DNA of 11,992 bases from an uncultured Anaerolineales bacterium. GTDB lineage: Bacteria; Chloroflexota; Anaerolineae; Anaerolineales; Villigracilaceae. The stretch covers positions 1 to 11,992 of the forward strand of contig CALLJA010000369.1 in NCBI GenBank assembly GCA_938008865.1, written 5' to 3'. Of this stretch, positions 1-6,224 are shown piece after piece. The position numbers and the translations under genes are program-made. How positions within the stretch are numbered: the first letter of the stretch is position 1; each line of letters begins with the position of its first letter. Below the pieces are notes generated by a model that saw nothing but the letters and a program-made list of their open reading frames with translations, searched no databases and was not told the DNA's origin.

Positions 1-12
1 CGGCGGCTTTCA

Positions 13-21
13 TGTTAAAAT
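13..21 (+). promoter_or_regulatory. candidate extended -10 promoter element
   Basis: TG at 13-14, one base, then TAAAAT at 16-21 resembles an extended -10 box (TGnTATAAT). A transcript would begin near 27-30, just before the GGAGGG ribosome binding site and the TTG start at 42. The -35 region lies outside or at the edge of the window, so this cannot be confirmed; it may instead be chance AT-richness between genes. Confidence 0.3.
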
Positions 22-41
22 AGCCAGCGGAGGGTTCCGCC

Positions 42-329
42 TTGAAGAAATTTGACCTCGTCATCGAAGCCGTCCGTTACGAAAACGGACAGATCACCCA
101 GGTGCGCGCCTACGAACGCCGCGGCGCCACCTTTTCCGACCGCGTCCTGATCGACCGCGCAGGCCTCGTCCAGCGGCTGGAGAAGGGCAAAAAGGCCTTC
201 AGCGGCCAGCGCAAGGAATTATTAGCCAGCACCTTCGAGTTGGGCAGCCCCGTTCAGATGGCCGGGCAGTTCGTGTCCACCCGCCCCAACGCCGACCGCG
301 ACGAACTCGAGGGCGTCCCGCTTTTCTAA
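42..329 (+). CDS. small protein of unknown function, first gene of block 1
   Basis: This 95-residue protein starts at a TTG codon. A GGAGGG ribosome binding site at 29-34, with 7 bases of spacing, supports that start. I do not recognise a family. The first 35 residues read as short beta strands (FDLVIEAVRY, ITQVRAYERR, DRVLIDRAGL), followed by a lysine/arginine-rich helix around 42-60 and a short tail containing QMAGQFVST. There is no signal peptide, membrane segment or metal motif. It is probably cytoplasmic. It lies 21 bases upstream of the NERD-like gene on the same strand and is probably co-transcribed with it. The ordinary base composition and good ribosome binding site make it a real gene. 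Function unknown. Confidence 0.75.
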   Translation: MKKFDLVIEAVRYENGQITQVRAYERRGATFSDRVLIDRAGLVQRLEKGKKAFSGQRKELLASTFELGSPVQMAGQFVSTRPNADRDELEGVPLF

Positions 330-350
330 CCCGCACGTCCCGGGAGTCCC

Positions 351-1265
351 ATGAGAATCATAGATAAAACCCCGTTCCAGAACGACAAGGGTGTGGTTGA
401 CGCCCTCGGCCGCATCCAGGGGACCTTGAAGTACGGCCCGAGCTGGTATCCCGAGCTGCAGGCCCAGCAGGCGGTCATCGCCCAACTGGACCGCCTGTTC
501 GAAAAAGGCTATGCGCTCATCCGCAACTTCATCCTGCCGGGCAGCGAGGTGATCGTCCCCATGATCCTGCTGGCCCCCAGCAAGATCTTCGTCATCTACG
601 TCACGCACCTCAAGGGATTCTATGAAGCCAAAGGCGACCAGTGGAACAAGCTCGACCAGGGACGCTCGCTGGCCGCGCCGCGCAACCTGCTGCTCATCAC
701 CAGCCGCCTGACCCAGGCCACCAAAAAATACCTCGAGATCCAGGGCATCAAGACCGCGCTCGAAGTGGAGCCGATCCTGATGGCCGCCGACCCCGGGCTC
801 AACATCGACTCGATGCGCACGATCATCCGCGTCATCAAGAGCGACGCCATCAACCAGTTCGCCGCCACAGTGCTCTCGACGCGCGCCGTGATCCGCAACG
901 AGCAGGTCTATGACCTGGCCGAGCGCATCGTCACCCCGCGCGAAGAGACCGATCCACTGACCGACGCGCCCGACCAGCCGCCCTCGCGCGCCAAAGCCAT
1001 CTTCGACGCCGCCAAGCCCGACGACCTGGCCTTCGCCCTCGACGACGAGGACCACATCGCCCCCAACGGCCTGCCGCCCGGCCCCAACGAATCCGCGCCC
1101 TACCGCAGCCTGCCCGAAACGCCCGCCGCCCCGCGCAAAAAACTGATCCTCGGCATGACGCCCGTGCAGCTCATCATCCTGGGCGGGCTGATGCTGGTCT
1201 GGCTGTGCGCCATGCTGGCCGGCGCCGCCTATATCATCTATTACAACAACCTGCCGCTCCAATAA
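351..1265 (+). CDS. NERD-like (nuclease-related) protein with C-terminal membrane anchor
   Basis: The protein has 304 residues. The segment around residues 57-98 (IRNFILPGSEVIVP, then FVIYVTHLKGFY) has the strand pattern of a NERD domain, a PD-(D/E)xK nuclease-like fold. The usual acidic residue of the E-x-K signature looks replaced by threonine in YVTHLKG, so catalysis is doubtful. Residues 200-265 are proline- and acid-rich and probably a disordered linker. Residues about 272-297 form one strong hydrophobic helix close to the C-terminus, so the protein is probably tail-anchored with its bulk in the cytoplasm. GGGAG four bases before the ATG supports the start. It lies 21 bases after the 95-residue gene and 9 bases before the glycosyltransferase. 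The anchor is seen directly; the NERD assignment is by eye and tentative. Confidence 0.7.
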   Translation: MRIIDKTPFQNDKGVVDALGRIQGTLKYGPSWYPELQAQQAVIAQLDRLFEKGYALIRNFILPGSEVIVPMILLAPSKIFVIYVTHLKGFYEAKGDQWNKLDQGRSLAAPRNLLLITSRLTQATKKYLEIQGIKTALEVEPILMAADPGLNIDSMRTIIRVIKSDAINQFAATVLSTRAVIRNEQVYDLAERIVTPREETDPLTDAPDQPPSRAKAIFDAAKPDDLAFALDDEDHIAPNGLPPGPNESAPYRSLPETPAAPRKKLILGMTPVQLIILGGLMLVWLCAMLAGAAYIIYYNNLPLQ

Positions 1266-1274
1266 AGCAACGCT

Positions 1275-1997
1275 TTGACTCCCATTTTCCTCTCCATCGT
1301 CATCCCTGCCCATAACGAAGAAAAACGCCTGCCCCGCACGCTGGAGCAGGTCTTTGCTTTCCTTGAAAAGCAGGACTTCAGCGCCGAGGTCGTGGTGGTC
1401 GAGAACGGCAGCGCCGACCGCACCTTCGAGATCGCCCGGTCGTTTGCCGAGAAACACCCGCAAATGCGCGTCCTGCAAAACGACGAACGCGGAAAAGGGC
1501 TGGCCGTCCGCCGTGGCATGCTGGAGGCGCGCGGCCAGTACCGCTTCATCTGCGACGCCGACCTCTCGATGCCCATCGAGGAGATCGTCAAATTCGTGCC
1601 GCCCGCCCTGAGCGGTTTCGACGTGGCCATCGGCTCGCGCGAGGCGCCCGGTGCGGTGCGTTACAACGAACCCGCCTACCGTCACTGGGGCGGGCGCGGC
1701 ATCAACCTGATCATCCGCCTGTTGATCCTGCCCGGCCTGCAAGACACCCAATGCGGCTTCAAGTGCTTCAGCGCCGAAGCCAGCCAGCGCCTCTTCAAAT
1801 TACAGACCCTGCCCGGCTGGTCCTTCGACATCGAGCTGCTCTACCTGGCCCGCCGCGCCAAAATGCGCATCCGCGAGATCCCCATCCACTGGTACTTCGG
1901 CGAAGACAGCAAGGTCAGCGCCGTCAAGGATGCGCTCAACATGATCCGCGACATCTTCCGCATCCACGGCAATGCCCGTCGCGGATTGTACGATTGA
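1275..1997 (+). CDS. family 2 glycosyltransferase, ALG5/dolichyl-phosphate glucosyltransferase-like
   Basis: This 240-residue GT-A fold enzyme probably transfers a sugar from a nucleotide donor to a polyprenyl phosphate or related lipid carrier at the inner face of the membrane. Visible motifs in order are SIVIPAHNEEKRLP (7-20), VVVENGSADRT (40-50), GKGLAVRRGM (73-82), the metal-binding DAD at 94-96 in CDADLSMP, GSRE (120-123), and QDTQCGFKCF (156-165) followed by W-x-FDIELLYLARR (182-194). The last two are typical of the ALG5-like and DPM1-like branch. There is no C-terminal membrane helix, so it would associate peripherally. The start is a TTG 9 bases after the previous stop with no clear ribosome binding site, which suggests translational coupling. 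The exact acceptor cannot be read from the sequence. Confidence 0.9.
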   Translation: MTPIFLSIVIPAHNEEKRLPRTLEQVFAFLEKQDFSAEVVVVENGSADRTFEIARSFAEKHPQMRVLQNDERGKGLAVRRGMLEARGQYRFICDADLSMPIEEIVKFVPPALSGFDVAIGSREAPGAVRYNEPAYRHWGGRGINLIIRLLILPGLQDTQCGFKCFSAEASQRLFKLQTLPGWSFDIELLYLARRAKMRIREIPIHWYFGEDSKVSAVKDALNMIRDIFRIHGNARRGLYD

Positions 1998-2016
1998 CGC
2001 GGGATGCCATCCCGCG
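1998..2016 (+). repeat. perfect 8-bp inverted repeat between glycosyltransferase and rnhB
   Basis: CGCGGGAT-gcc-ATCCCGCG starts at the base after the glycosyltransferase TGA and ends 7 bases before the rnhB ATG. No T-run follows, so it is not a classic terminator. The CATCCCGC arm also occurs in the hairpin at 2634-2668, which may mean both derive from one interspersed palindromic family. Confidence 0.7.
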
Positions 2017-2023
2017 CCACGCT

Positions 2024-2641
2024 ATGATCCCCACCCCCAACCTGACATTCGAATCCGCGCTCTGGGAATGCGGCCTGCATCACCTTGCAGGCTTGGATGA
2101 AGCGGGACGCGGCGCCCTGGCCGGTCCCGTGGCGGTGGGCGCGGTCATCCTCCCCAACGACCCAAGCCTATCCTCGACCCTGGGCGGGCTGCGCGACTCC
2201 AAGCTGATGACTCCGCTCGAGCGTTCCCGCCTGGTTCCGCTCATCCAGGCCTCCGCGCGGACTTGGGGCGTGGGTTTCGCCTCCGCCGAGGAAATCGACG
2301 TGTTGGGTATCGTCCCTGCCACGCGGCTGGCCGCCTCGCGCGCCCTCACCGCGCTGACGCTCTTCCCCGACTACCTGCTGACCGACTTCCGCCTCGAACT
2401 CCCCGAACTGGACCTGCCGCAATCGGCCATCGTCAAAGGCGACCAGAAATCGCTCAGCATCGCCGCCGCGTCCGTGCTGGCCAAGACCGCCCGCGACGAA
2501 CTGATGCGCGAACTGGACTCGCAATACACGGGCTATGGGTTGGGAAAACACAAGGGCTACGGCACGCAAATCCACCGCGCGGCCATTCAGCGGCTGGGTC
2601 AGTCCCCCATTCATCGAAAGACGTTCAAAACAAAACGGTAG
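2024..2641 (+). CDS. rnhB: ribonuclease HII
   Basis: The enzyme cleaves the RNA strand of RNA/DNA hybrids and removes single ribonucleotides misincorporated in DNA. The 205-residue length is normal for the family. The N-terminal signature GLDEAGRGALAGPV supplies catalytic D25 and E26; D121 (in LLTDF) and D140 (in VKGDQKSLSIAAASVLAK) complete the four-acidic-residue site, and DSK lies at 58-60. RD at 157-158 and GYGLGKHKGYGT near 170-181 are also typical. The reading frame stays open 91 codons further upstream, but that stretch overlaps the glycosyltransferase and is arginine/proline-rich shadow coding, so the ATG at 2024 is chosen. There is no evident ribosome binding site: a hairpin occupies the 26-base gap, so expression probably depends on the upstream gene. 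The stop codon lies inside the downstream hairpin stem. Confidence 0.95.
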   Translation: MIPTPNLTFESALWECGLHHLAGLDEAGRGALAGPVAVGAVILPNDPSLSSTLGGLRDSKLMTPLERSRLVPLIQASARTWGVGFASAEEIDVLGIVPATRLAASRALTALTLFPDYLLTDFRLELPELDLPQSAIVKGDQKSLSIAAASVLAKTARDELMRELDSQYTGYGLGKHKGYGTQIHRAAIQRLGQSPIHRKTFKTKR

Positions 2642-2668
2642 GGGCGGGGTCATCCCGCCCTTACCGTT
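2634..2668. terminator. hairpin between convergent genes, probable bidirectional terminator
   Basis: AACGGTAGGGGCGGG (2634-2648) pairs with the arm ending at 2668 over 15 positions, including one G-U, around a five-base loop GTCAT. Read on the minus strand, the stem is followed by TTTTGTTTTGAA, a good uridine tract, so it is a convincing intrinsic terminator for the leftward operon. Read rightward, only TTAT follows, so termination of the rnhB transcript would rely mainly on the stem. The rnhB TAG (2639-2641) lies inside one arm and the leftward TAA (2667-2669) overlaps the other. Confidence 0.8.
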
Positions 2669-3572
2669 ATATCGCGCCAAACTCCTGCACTGCCTGTTCC
2701 TCAGTCTCAGCCGAAAGCGGCTGCAGCGGCAGACGGACGCTCCAGCGCGGCAGGCCGTGCAGGCGGTGCATCAACGCCTTGAGCGTGGGCGCGAAGGGTT
2801 GATATTCTTCCAGCACGTGGCGCTGGGCCGTGACACGCGCCTGGATTTCGGCGGGGTCATTCCCTGCCTGCATCGCGTCCCAAATGGAACGCAGGTCGGG
2901 CGAGATCAGGTTGGCGGCGGCGGTGATACAGCCCTGGGCCTTATTCTCCACGGCCAACTGCAAATACGAGTCGGTGCCGTTCAGCACGAGCAGGTCCGCG
3001 CCGAAATGTTCGCCCAGCGAACGGGCAAAGTCCGCATCGTGCGAAGAATCCTTGATGCCCGCAAATTGACGCGGGAAAGCATCCTTGAGGCGCTTGAGTA
3101 GTTCAAGCGAAAAGCCCACGCCCGTCACGGACGGGATATGATAGCCAAGCAAATATCCCTGGCTGGGGACGGCCTTGCGAATCACCTCGCTGAACCACTC
3201 GAACAAACCGTCCTCGCTGACCTTGCGGAAATAATACGGCGGCAGGACGACCACGCCATTGAAGCCCAGGCTGAAAGCCAGTTTGGTCAAGTCGATGGTC
3301 TCGCCCAGGCTGGGAGTGCCGGTGCCGGCCAGTAGGCGGAAACCTGGCACCTGCTGTCGGAAGACGCGCACCGAGCGCAGGAGCTGCTCACGCTCCGTGG
3401 GTGAGAATGACGGCCCCTCGCCAGTGGTGCCGAAGAGCAGCGCGCCGTGATTCCCACGCGAGGCGAGGAAACGCAACAGCAACGGGACCGACTCAAGGTC
3501 CAGGCTCGAGTCCGCTTTGAGGGGTGTGACGGCGGCGGTGTAGACGCCGGCCAGGGGATGCAGGTCGGGCAT
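2667..3572 (-). CDS. DapA/NanA superfamily Schiff-base lyase (not a typical DapA)
   Basis: This 301-residue TIM-barrel aldolase acts through a lysine Schiff base on a pyruvate-type substrate. The superfamily signature GTTGEGPSFSPTER (48-61) is present. The catalytic tyrosine is Y144 in YHIPSVTGVG and the Schiff-base lysine is K174 in GIKDSS; PPYY (111-114) supplies the tyrosine of the family's proton relay. In true dihydrodipicolinate synthase the YNVPSRTG motif carries an arginine that binds the aspartate-semialdehyde carboxylate. Here that position is V149, so a keto-acid aldolase or lyase role (N-acetylneuraminate lyase or 2-keto-3-deoxy-sugar acid type) is more likely than lysine biosynthesis. 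AGGAC upstream of the ATG serves as ribosome binding site. It is the last gene of the leftward run, 5 bases after the DGHHR protein. Substrate unknown. Confidence 0.9.
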   Translation of the reverse strand: MPDLHPLAGVYTAAVTPLKADSSLDLESVPLLLRFLASRGNHGALLFGTTGEGPSFSPTEREQLLRSVRVFRQQVPGFRLLAGTGTPSLGETIDLTKLAFSLGFNGVVVLPPYYFRKVSEDGLFEWFSEVIRKAVPSQGYLLGYHIPSVTGVGFSLELLKRLKDAFPRQFAGIKDSSHDADFARSLGEHFGADLLVLNGTDSYLQLAVENKAQGCITAAANLISPDLRSIWDAMQAGNDPAEIQARVTAQRHVLEEYQPFAPTLKALMHRLHGLPRWSVRLPLQPLSAETEEQAVQEFGAI

Positions 3573-3577
3573 TCGTC

Positions 3578-4426
3578 CTAGTCCTGTTCTTCAATGAAAT
3601 CGCGCGCGGCTTCGGCTGGCGACTGGAGCGGCTGGCCCTCGGTCTGGGCGAGGTAATGCTGATGGTCGAGCACCCACAGGTACAGGTCGCCCTCAGTCTT
3701 GCCGGGGAAGTCTTCCAGCACGCCGCTCTCGCGGATGACCTCAACAATGGGCAGATAGACCGTGTCATACCAATGTGTGACGGCTTCCTGCTCCGTGATA
3801 TCGCGCTTGAGGTCGAGGCCCATGAAGTAGCGATGTACGGCGATGTGTTCGAGAATGCGCTCGAAGCCGTCGGGGACGGTCAACTTGATGTTGGCGCCCG
3901 GGCGCAGATAGTCGAGGGCGGTGCGCTCGAGGAAGTGGACCTTGTCTTCCAGGATCTCCAAATCCTCAAGTTTGATGTCGGGCGTGATGTTGACGCGCGT
4001 GGCGCATTCGCGCACCTCGGCGTCGATGAATTCCTGGTTCTGCTCGCGCGCCACCGAGACGCGGTGGTGGCCGTCCACCACGAAGTAGACCTGGCCGACC
4101 TTGTAGAGCACCACGGGCGGCAGGCTCACGTCCTGGTAGAAGGCGCGGTTGACCGACATCCAGCGGCTGGAGGTATCGTCCTGGGTAGGCAGGAATTCGC
4201 GGTCGAACTGGTGATAGCGGTTGAGGCTGCCCGCGATCTGCTCCACGCGCACGGTCTGCACACCGCGGTAGATGGGACCACCGATATGCAGTTTCTCTTT
4301 GATCTCGTCATACGACAACAGGCGGTTGGGCTGGCCCGAAAGGGTGGCCCACACGCCATTCAGGAAGGCCTTGAAGCGCGCGCGGCTGAAATCCGAGCGC
4401 ACACGGGAGGTTAGTTCGTCACTCAT
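3578..4426 (-). CDS. ParB/sulfiredoxin-like DGHHR protein with DUF4032-like C-terminal region
   Basis: The protein has 282 residues. Residues about 56-140 form a ParB-N/sulfiredoxin-type fold: VRVEQIAGSLNR as the N-terminal strand and helix, then PPVVLYKVGQVYFVVDGHHR with DGHHRVSVA at 118-126. This pocket binds or hydrolyses nucleotide in characterised relatives. No helix-turn-helix typical of chromosome-partition ParB is visible. The C-terminal part (residues about 196-260: HWYDTVYLPIVEVIRE, then DFPGKTEGDLYLWVLDH) resembles DUF4032, a family of unknown function. No membrane segment is seen. Its ATG overlaps the metallophosphoesterase stop by 8 bases, showing translational coupling. A nucleotide-dependent regulatory role is possible but unproven; an active-site test is needed to tell binding from hydrolysis. 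Confidence 0.75.
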   Translation of the reverse strand: MSDELTSRVRSDFSRARFKAFLNGVWATLSGQPNRLLSYDEIKEKLHIGGPIYRGVQTVRVEQIAGSLNRYHQFDREFLPTQDDTSSRWMSVNRAFYQDVSLPPVVLYKVGQVYFVVDGHHRVSVAREQNQEFIDAEVRECATRVNITPDIKLEDLEILEDKVHFLERTALDYLRPGANIKLTVPDGFERILEHIAVHRYFMGLDLKRDITEQEAVTHWYDTVYLPIVEVIRESGVLEDFPGKTEGDLYLWVLDHQHYLAQTEGQPLQSPAEAARDFIEEQD

Positions 4427-5048
4427 GTTCGATCTCTATCATTTTGTAAGGGTAGATATTCATGACCTCCGTGGACCCAAAGCGGGTCACAGAGGGAGAC
4501 AGGTTCTGGCGATAGAAATGGGTGTGCCCGTGGAAGTGATAACGCGGGCGCGCCACACGCAACAACCAGTTCAGGGCATGCAATCCCTGGTGGGCCTTGG
4601 TGTCTTCATCGTGGATGCCGAAGGGCGGTGAGTGGCTGATGAGGATATCGAGCGCGCGTCCGCGGCGGATGCGGTTCCACAACAGCCCGGGCAACATCCG
4701 CCAGGCGCGGAAATTGGCCTCGGACTGGGTGTATTGGTTCACACCGTCGGGGCGGTACTTCACGCTGCCGCCGAATCCGCCGACCAGCAGGCCCTTGAAG
4801 GCTGTCAGTTTCAGGTCCACGTTGATGCAACCCTCCGCTCGCGTCTGGGACCAGCGCTCGTCGTACTCAGGATCGTGGTTGCCTGGCACATAGTAAAGAG
4901 GAACGTTCAGAAAGGAGACGATGTTTTCGAGATACGAATAGGGCAGGTCACCACACCCGAGCAGCAGGTCCACGTCGTGGAATTGTCCGCTGGAGATGAG
5001 CGCGTAGATGCGTTCCACCACCTGGTCGCTGACGGCAAGGATTTTCAC
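4419..5048 (-). CDS. calcineurin-like metallophosphoesterase
   Basis: The protein is a 209-residue cytoplasmic enzyme of the binuclear-metal phosphoesterase fold. Metal and catalytic motifs in order are D8 in AVSDQ, GD at 33-34 (GCGDLP), PGNHD at 55-59, H139 in ISHSPP and HGHTH at 173-177. The first motif reads D-Q-V where many members have D-x-H, so one metal ligand is replaced; this is usual in a subgroup with the start MKILAVSD. The frame is open to a TTG at 5084, but the protein would then gain 12 atypical residues. The GTG at 5048, preceded by AAGGG, gives the standard N-terminus and is chosen. Substrate unknown: it could act on nucleotides, cyclic nucleotides or protein phosphate. The gap to the upstream GAF gene is 39 bases. 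Confidence 0.88.
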   Translation of the reverse strand: MKILAVSDQVVERIYALISSGQFHDVDLLLGCGDLPYSYLENIVSFLNVPLYYVPGNHDPEYDERWSQTRAEGCINVDLKLTAFKGLLVGGFGGSVKYRPDGVNQYTQSEANFRAWRMLPGLLWNRIRRGRALDILISHSPPFGIHDEDTKAHQGLHALNWLLRVARPRYHFHGHTHFYRQNLSPSVTRFGSTEVMNIYPYKMIEIEHE

Positions 5049-5087
5049 GACCCTTATTGTGCCGCAGAACAGGCATCTATGCAAGTG

Positions 5088-6029
5088 TCAGGCAGCGGGC
5101 TGGCCCTGCAAAGCCTGGCTGATATACCCGCCAAAGGTTTCAGCGATGGTCATTTCATCGCGGCGAAATGGAGACAGGGTGCGCCGCCCGAGGGAAAGGA
5201 TGCCCAAGGGCGAGCCTGAGCCGCGCAGCGGGATGCCCACCCAGGTGCGCAACTCGGCAAGGGAACCCAGCCCCTCCCAGCCTGGAGCGTGGTCCACATT
5301 CTCAAGGTAGATGGGCTGGTTATGCCGCAAGACAGCCTGATAAATGGCGTTTTGGACCACCGGCGTCGAAGGAGTGAAGGTCGTGACCTCGCGGTCCGAG
5401 AGATGGATCCCGCGCGCATCTTTTGGAAGCACTGCGGCGTGATGATAGGGCACCACCTGACGCAGGCCGTCCAGGATGAAAGCCAACTGGTCCTGAAGGT
5501 CTGCGGGCTGTTTGAGCGAATGTTCGATGCGGCTGACGGTGGTGAATAGGGTATTCATATTATTGAGTATCTGCGACTGCGCCAGCAACAAGGTGTGAAA
5601 ATCGAGCAATTGCGGTTTATACGTTTCCGAAACCACCACCATCGGGTCGTAGAGTTCGTCAGCGGGGCGGGCAAGCGCCTGATATACGGCATCGTCGATG
5701 CGGGTGTGCGGATGCATGGTAAAGGGGCGGACTCCCAGGCTCTCACACAACTCCCGAATGGGTTTGCGCAGGAACAATTCCACCCCATAGCGATGGCCGA
5801 GACGCTCGAACATACGCTTTCGGGGCAGAAGGCCGAATTTGCCTTCTTCGTATAGCACAATCACGCCTGGAATTTCAGGGTGCGCGTCCAGATGCAGCGT
5901 GACGGTTTCGGTCCAATCGTCGGCGCAGACGGTGTAATTGTGAGCAGGCAGGTCCGCTATGCAAACCGGCACGAACATGTGCCCGGTAGGCTGAGTCATG
6001 GCAGGGAATATCTTTTTGGTCGGTTTCAT
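5088..6029 (-). CDS. CBS-like plus GAF domain sensor protein
   Basis: The protein has 313 residues and no catalytic output domain. Residues about 20-140 look like a degenerate CBS-type ligand-binding region (FVPVCIADLPAHNYTV, GVIVLYEEGKFGLLPRKRM, DDAVYQALARP). Residues 142-172 form a connecting helix. Residues 177-307 form a GAF domain, with LAFILDGLRQVVPYHHAAV, TWVGIPLRGSGSPLGILSLGR and FRRDEMTIAETFGGYISQAL. It probably senses a small molecule or redox state and acts through protein contacts. The frame is open to 6149, but the ATG at 6029 follows GGGAG and starts MKPTKK, whereas the extension runs through the intergenic control region, so 6029 is chosen. It is the first gene of the leftward run and diverges from the kinase gene, which hints at a shared signal. 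Partner unknown. Confidence 0.82.
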   Translation of the reverse strand: MKPTKKIFPAMTQPTGHMFVPVCIADLPAHNYTVCADDWTETVTLHLDAHPEIPGVIVLYEEGKFGLLPRKRMFERLGHRYGVELFLRKPIRELCESLGVRPFTMHPHTRIDDAVYQALARPADELYDPMVVVSETYKPQLLDFHTLLLAQSQILNNMNTLFTTVSRIEHSLKQPADLQDQLAFILDGLRQVVPYHHAAVLPKDARGIHLSDREVTTFTPSTPVVQNAIYQAVLRHNQPIYLENVDHAPGWEGLGSLAELRTWVGIPLRGSGSPLGILSLGRRTLSPFRRDEMTIAETFGGYISQALQGQPAA

Positions 6030-6111
6030 GGCACTCCCGATCAATTCTAAAGAAAGGAGCTTAACGGCAGGGAAAGGGCGGGTTAATATCCCTAAAACAA
6101 GCGGATAAGAC

Positions 6112-6130
6112 TTTGCAATTGGCTTGCAAA
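6112..6130. promoter_or_regulatory. operator-like dyad in the divergent control region
   Basis: TTTGCAA (6112-6118), spacer ttggc, TTGCAAA (6124-6130) form a perfect 7-bp inverted repeat with a 5-bp spacer, the geometry of a dimeric repressor or activator site. It lies 28 bases upstream of the kinase -35 box and at the expected start of the leftward transcript. The binding protein is unknown and no transcription-factor gene is in this window apart from the response regulator. Confidence 0.5.
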
Positions 6131-6136
6131 ACTGGC

Positions 6137-6165
6137 GGAATATGGGCAATCCGAAACGTTGTCAA
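6137..6165 (-). promoter_or_regulatory. candidate leftward promoter for the GAF operon
   Basis: On the minus strand TTGACA (complement of 6160-6165) is a perfect -35 box, followed after 17 bases by TATTCC (complement of 6137-6142), a weak -10 with three matches. The leader would be about 100 bases, and its first bases would carry the 6112-6130 dyad. The weak -10 keeps confidence low. Confidence 0.35.
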
Positions 6166-6187
6166 TCCCCCCCATAAACACTATAAT
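6159..6187 (+). promoter_or_regulatory. near-consensus sigma-70-type promoter for the kinase operon
   Basis: TTGTCA (6159-6164, five of six matches), a 17-base spacer and a perfect TATAAT (6182-6187) give an almost ideal housekeeping promoter. Transcription would start near 6194, about 30 bases before the proposed CTG start at 6225 and just upstream of the AGGAG ribosome binding site at 6214-6218. It shares its -35 bases with the leftward candidate promoter. Confidence 0.75.
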
Positions 6188-6224
6188 TTGTTATCTTCGC
6201 GATGCGCGTGAAGAGGAGACCACG

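Noticed and set aside
222..1751. 509-residue open frame on the minus strand
   Set aside because: It lies opposite the NERD-like and glycosyltransferase genes and has low-complexity, valine/glycine/aspartate-rich shadow composition without motifs.
1751..2023. N-terminal extension of rnhB
   Set aside because: It overlaps the glycosyltransferase coding and is arginine/proline-rich; the RNase HII fold starts after the ATG at 2024.
6044..6049. TAGAAT as the -10 box of the GAF gene
   Set aside because: No suitable -35 lies 16-18 bases upstream, and the transcript would begin at the ribosome binding site.
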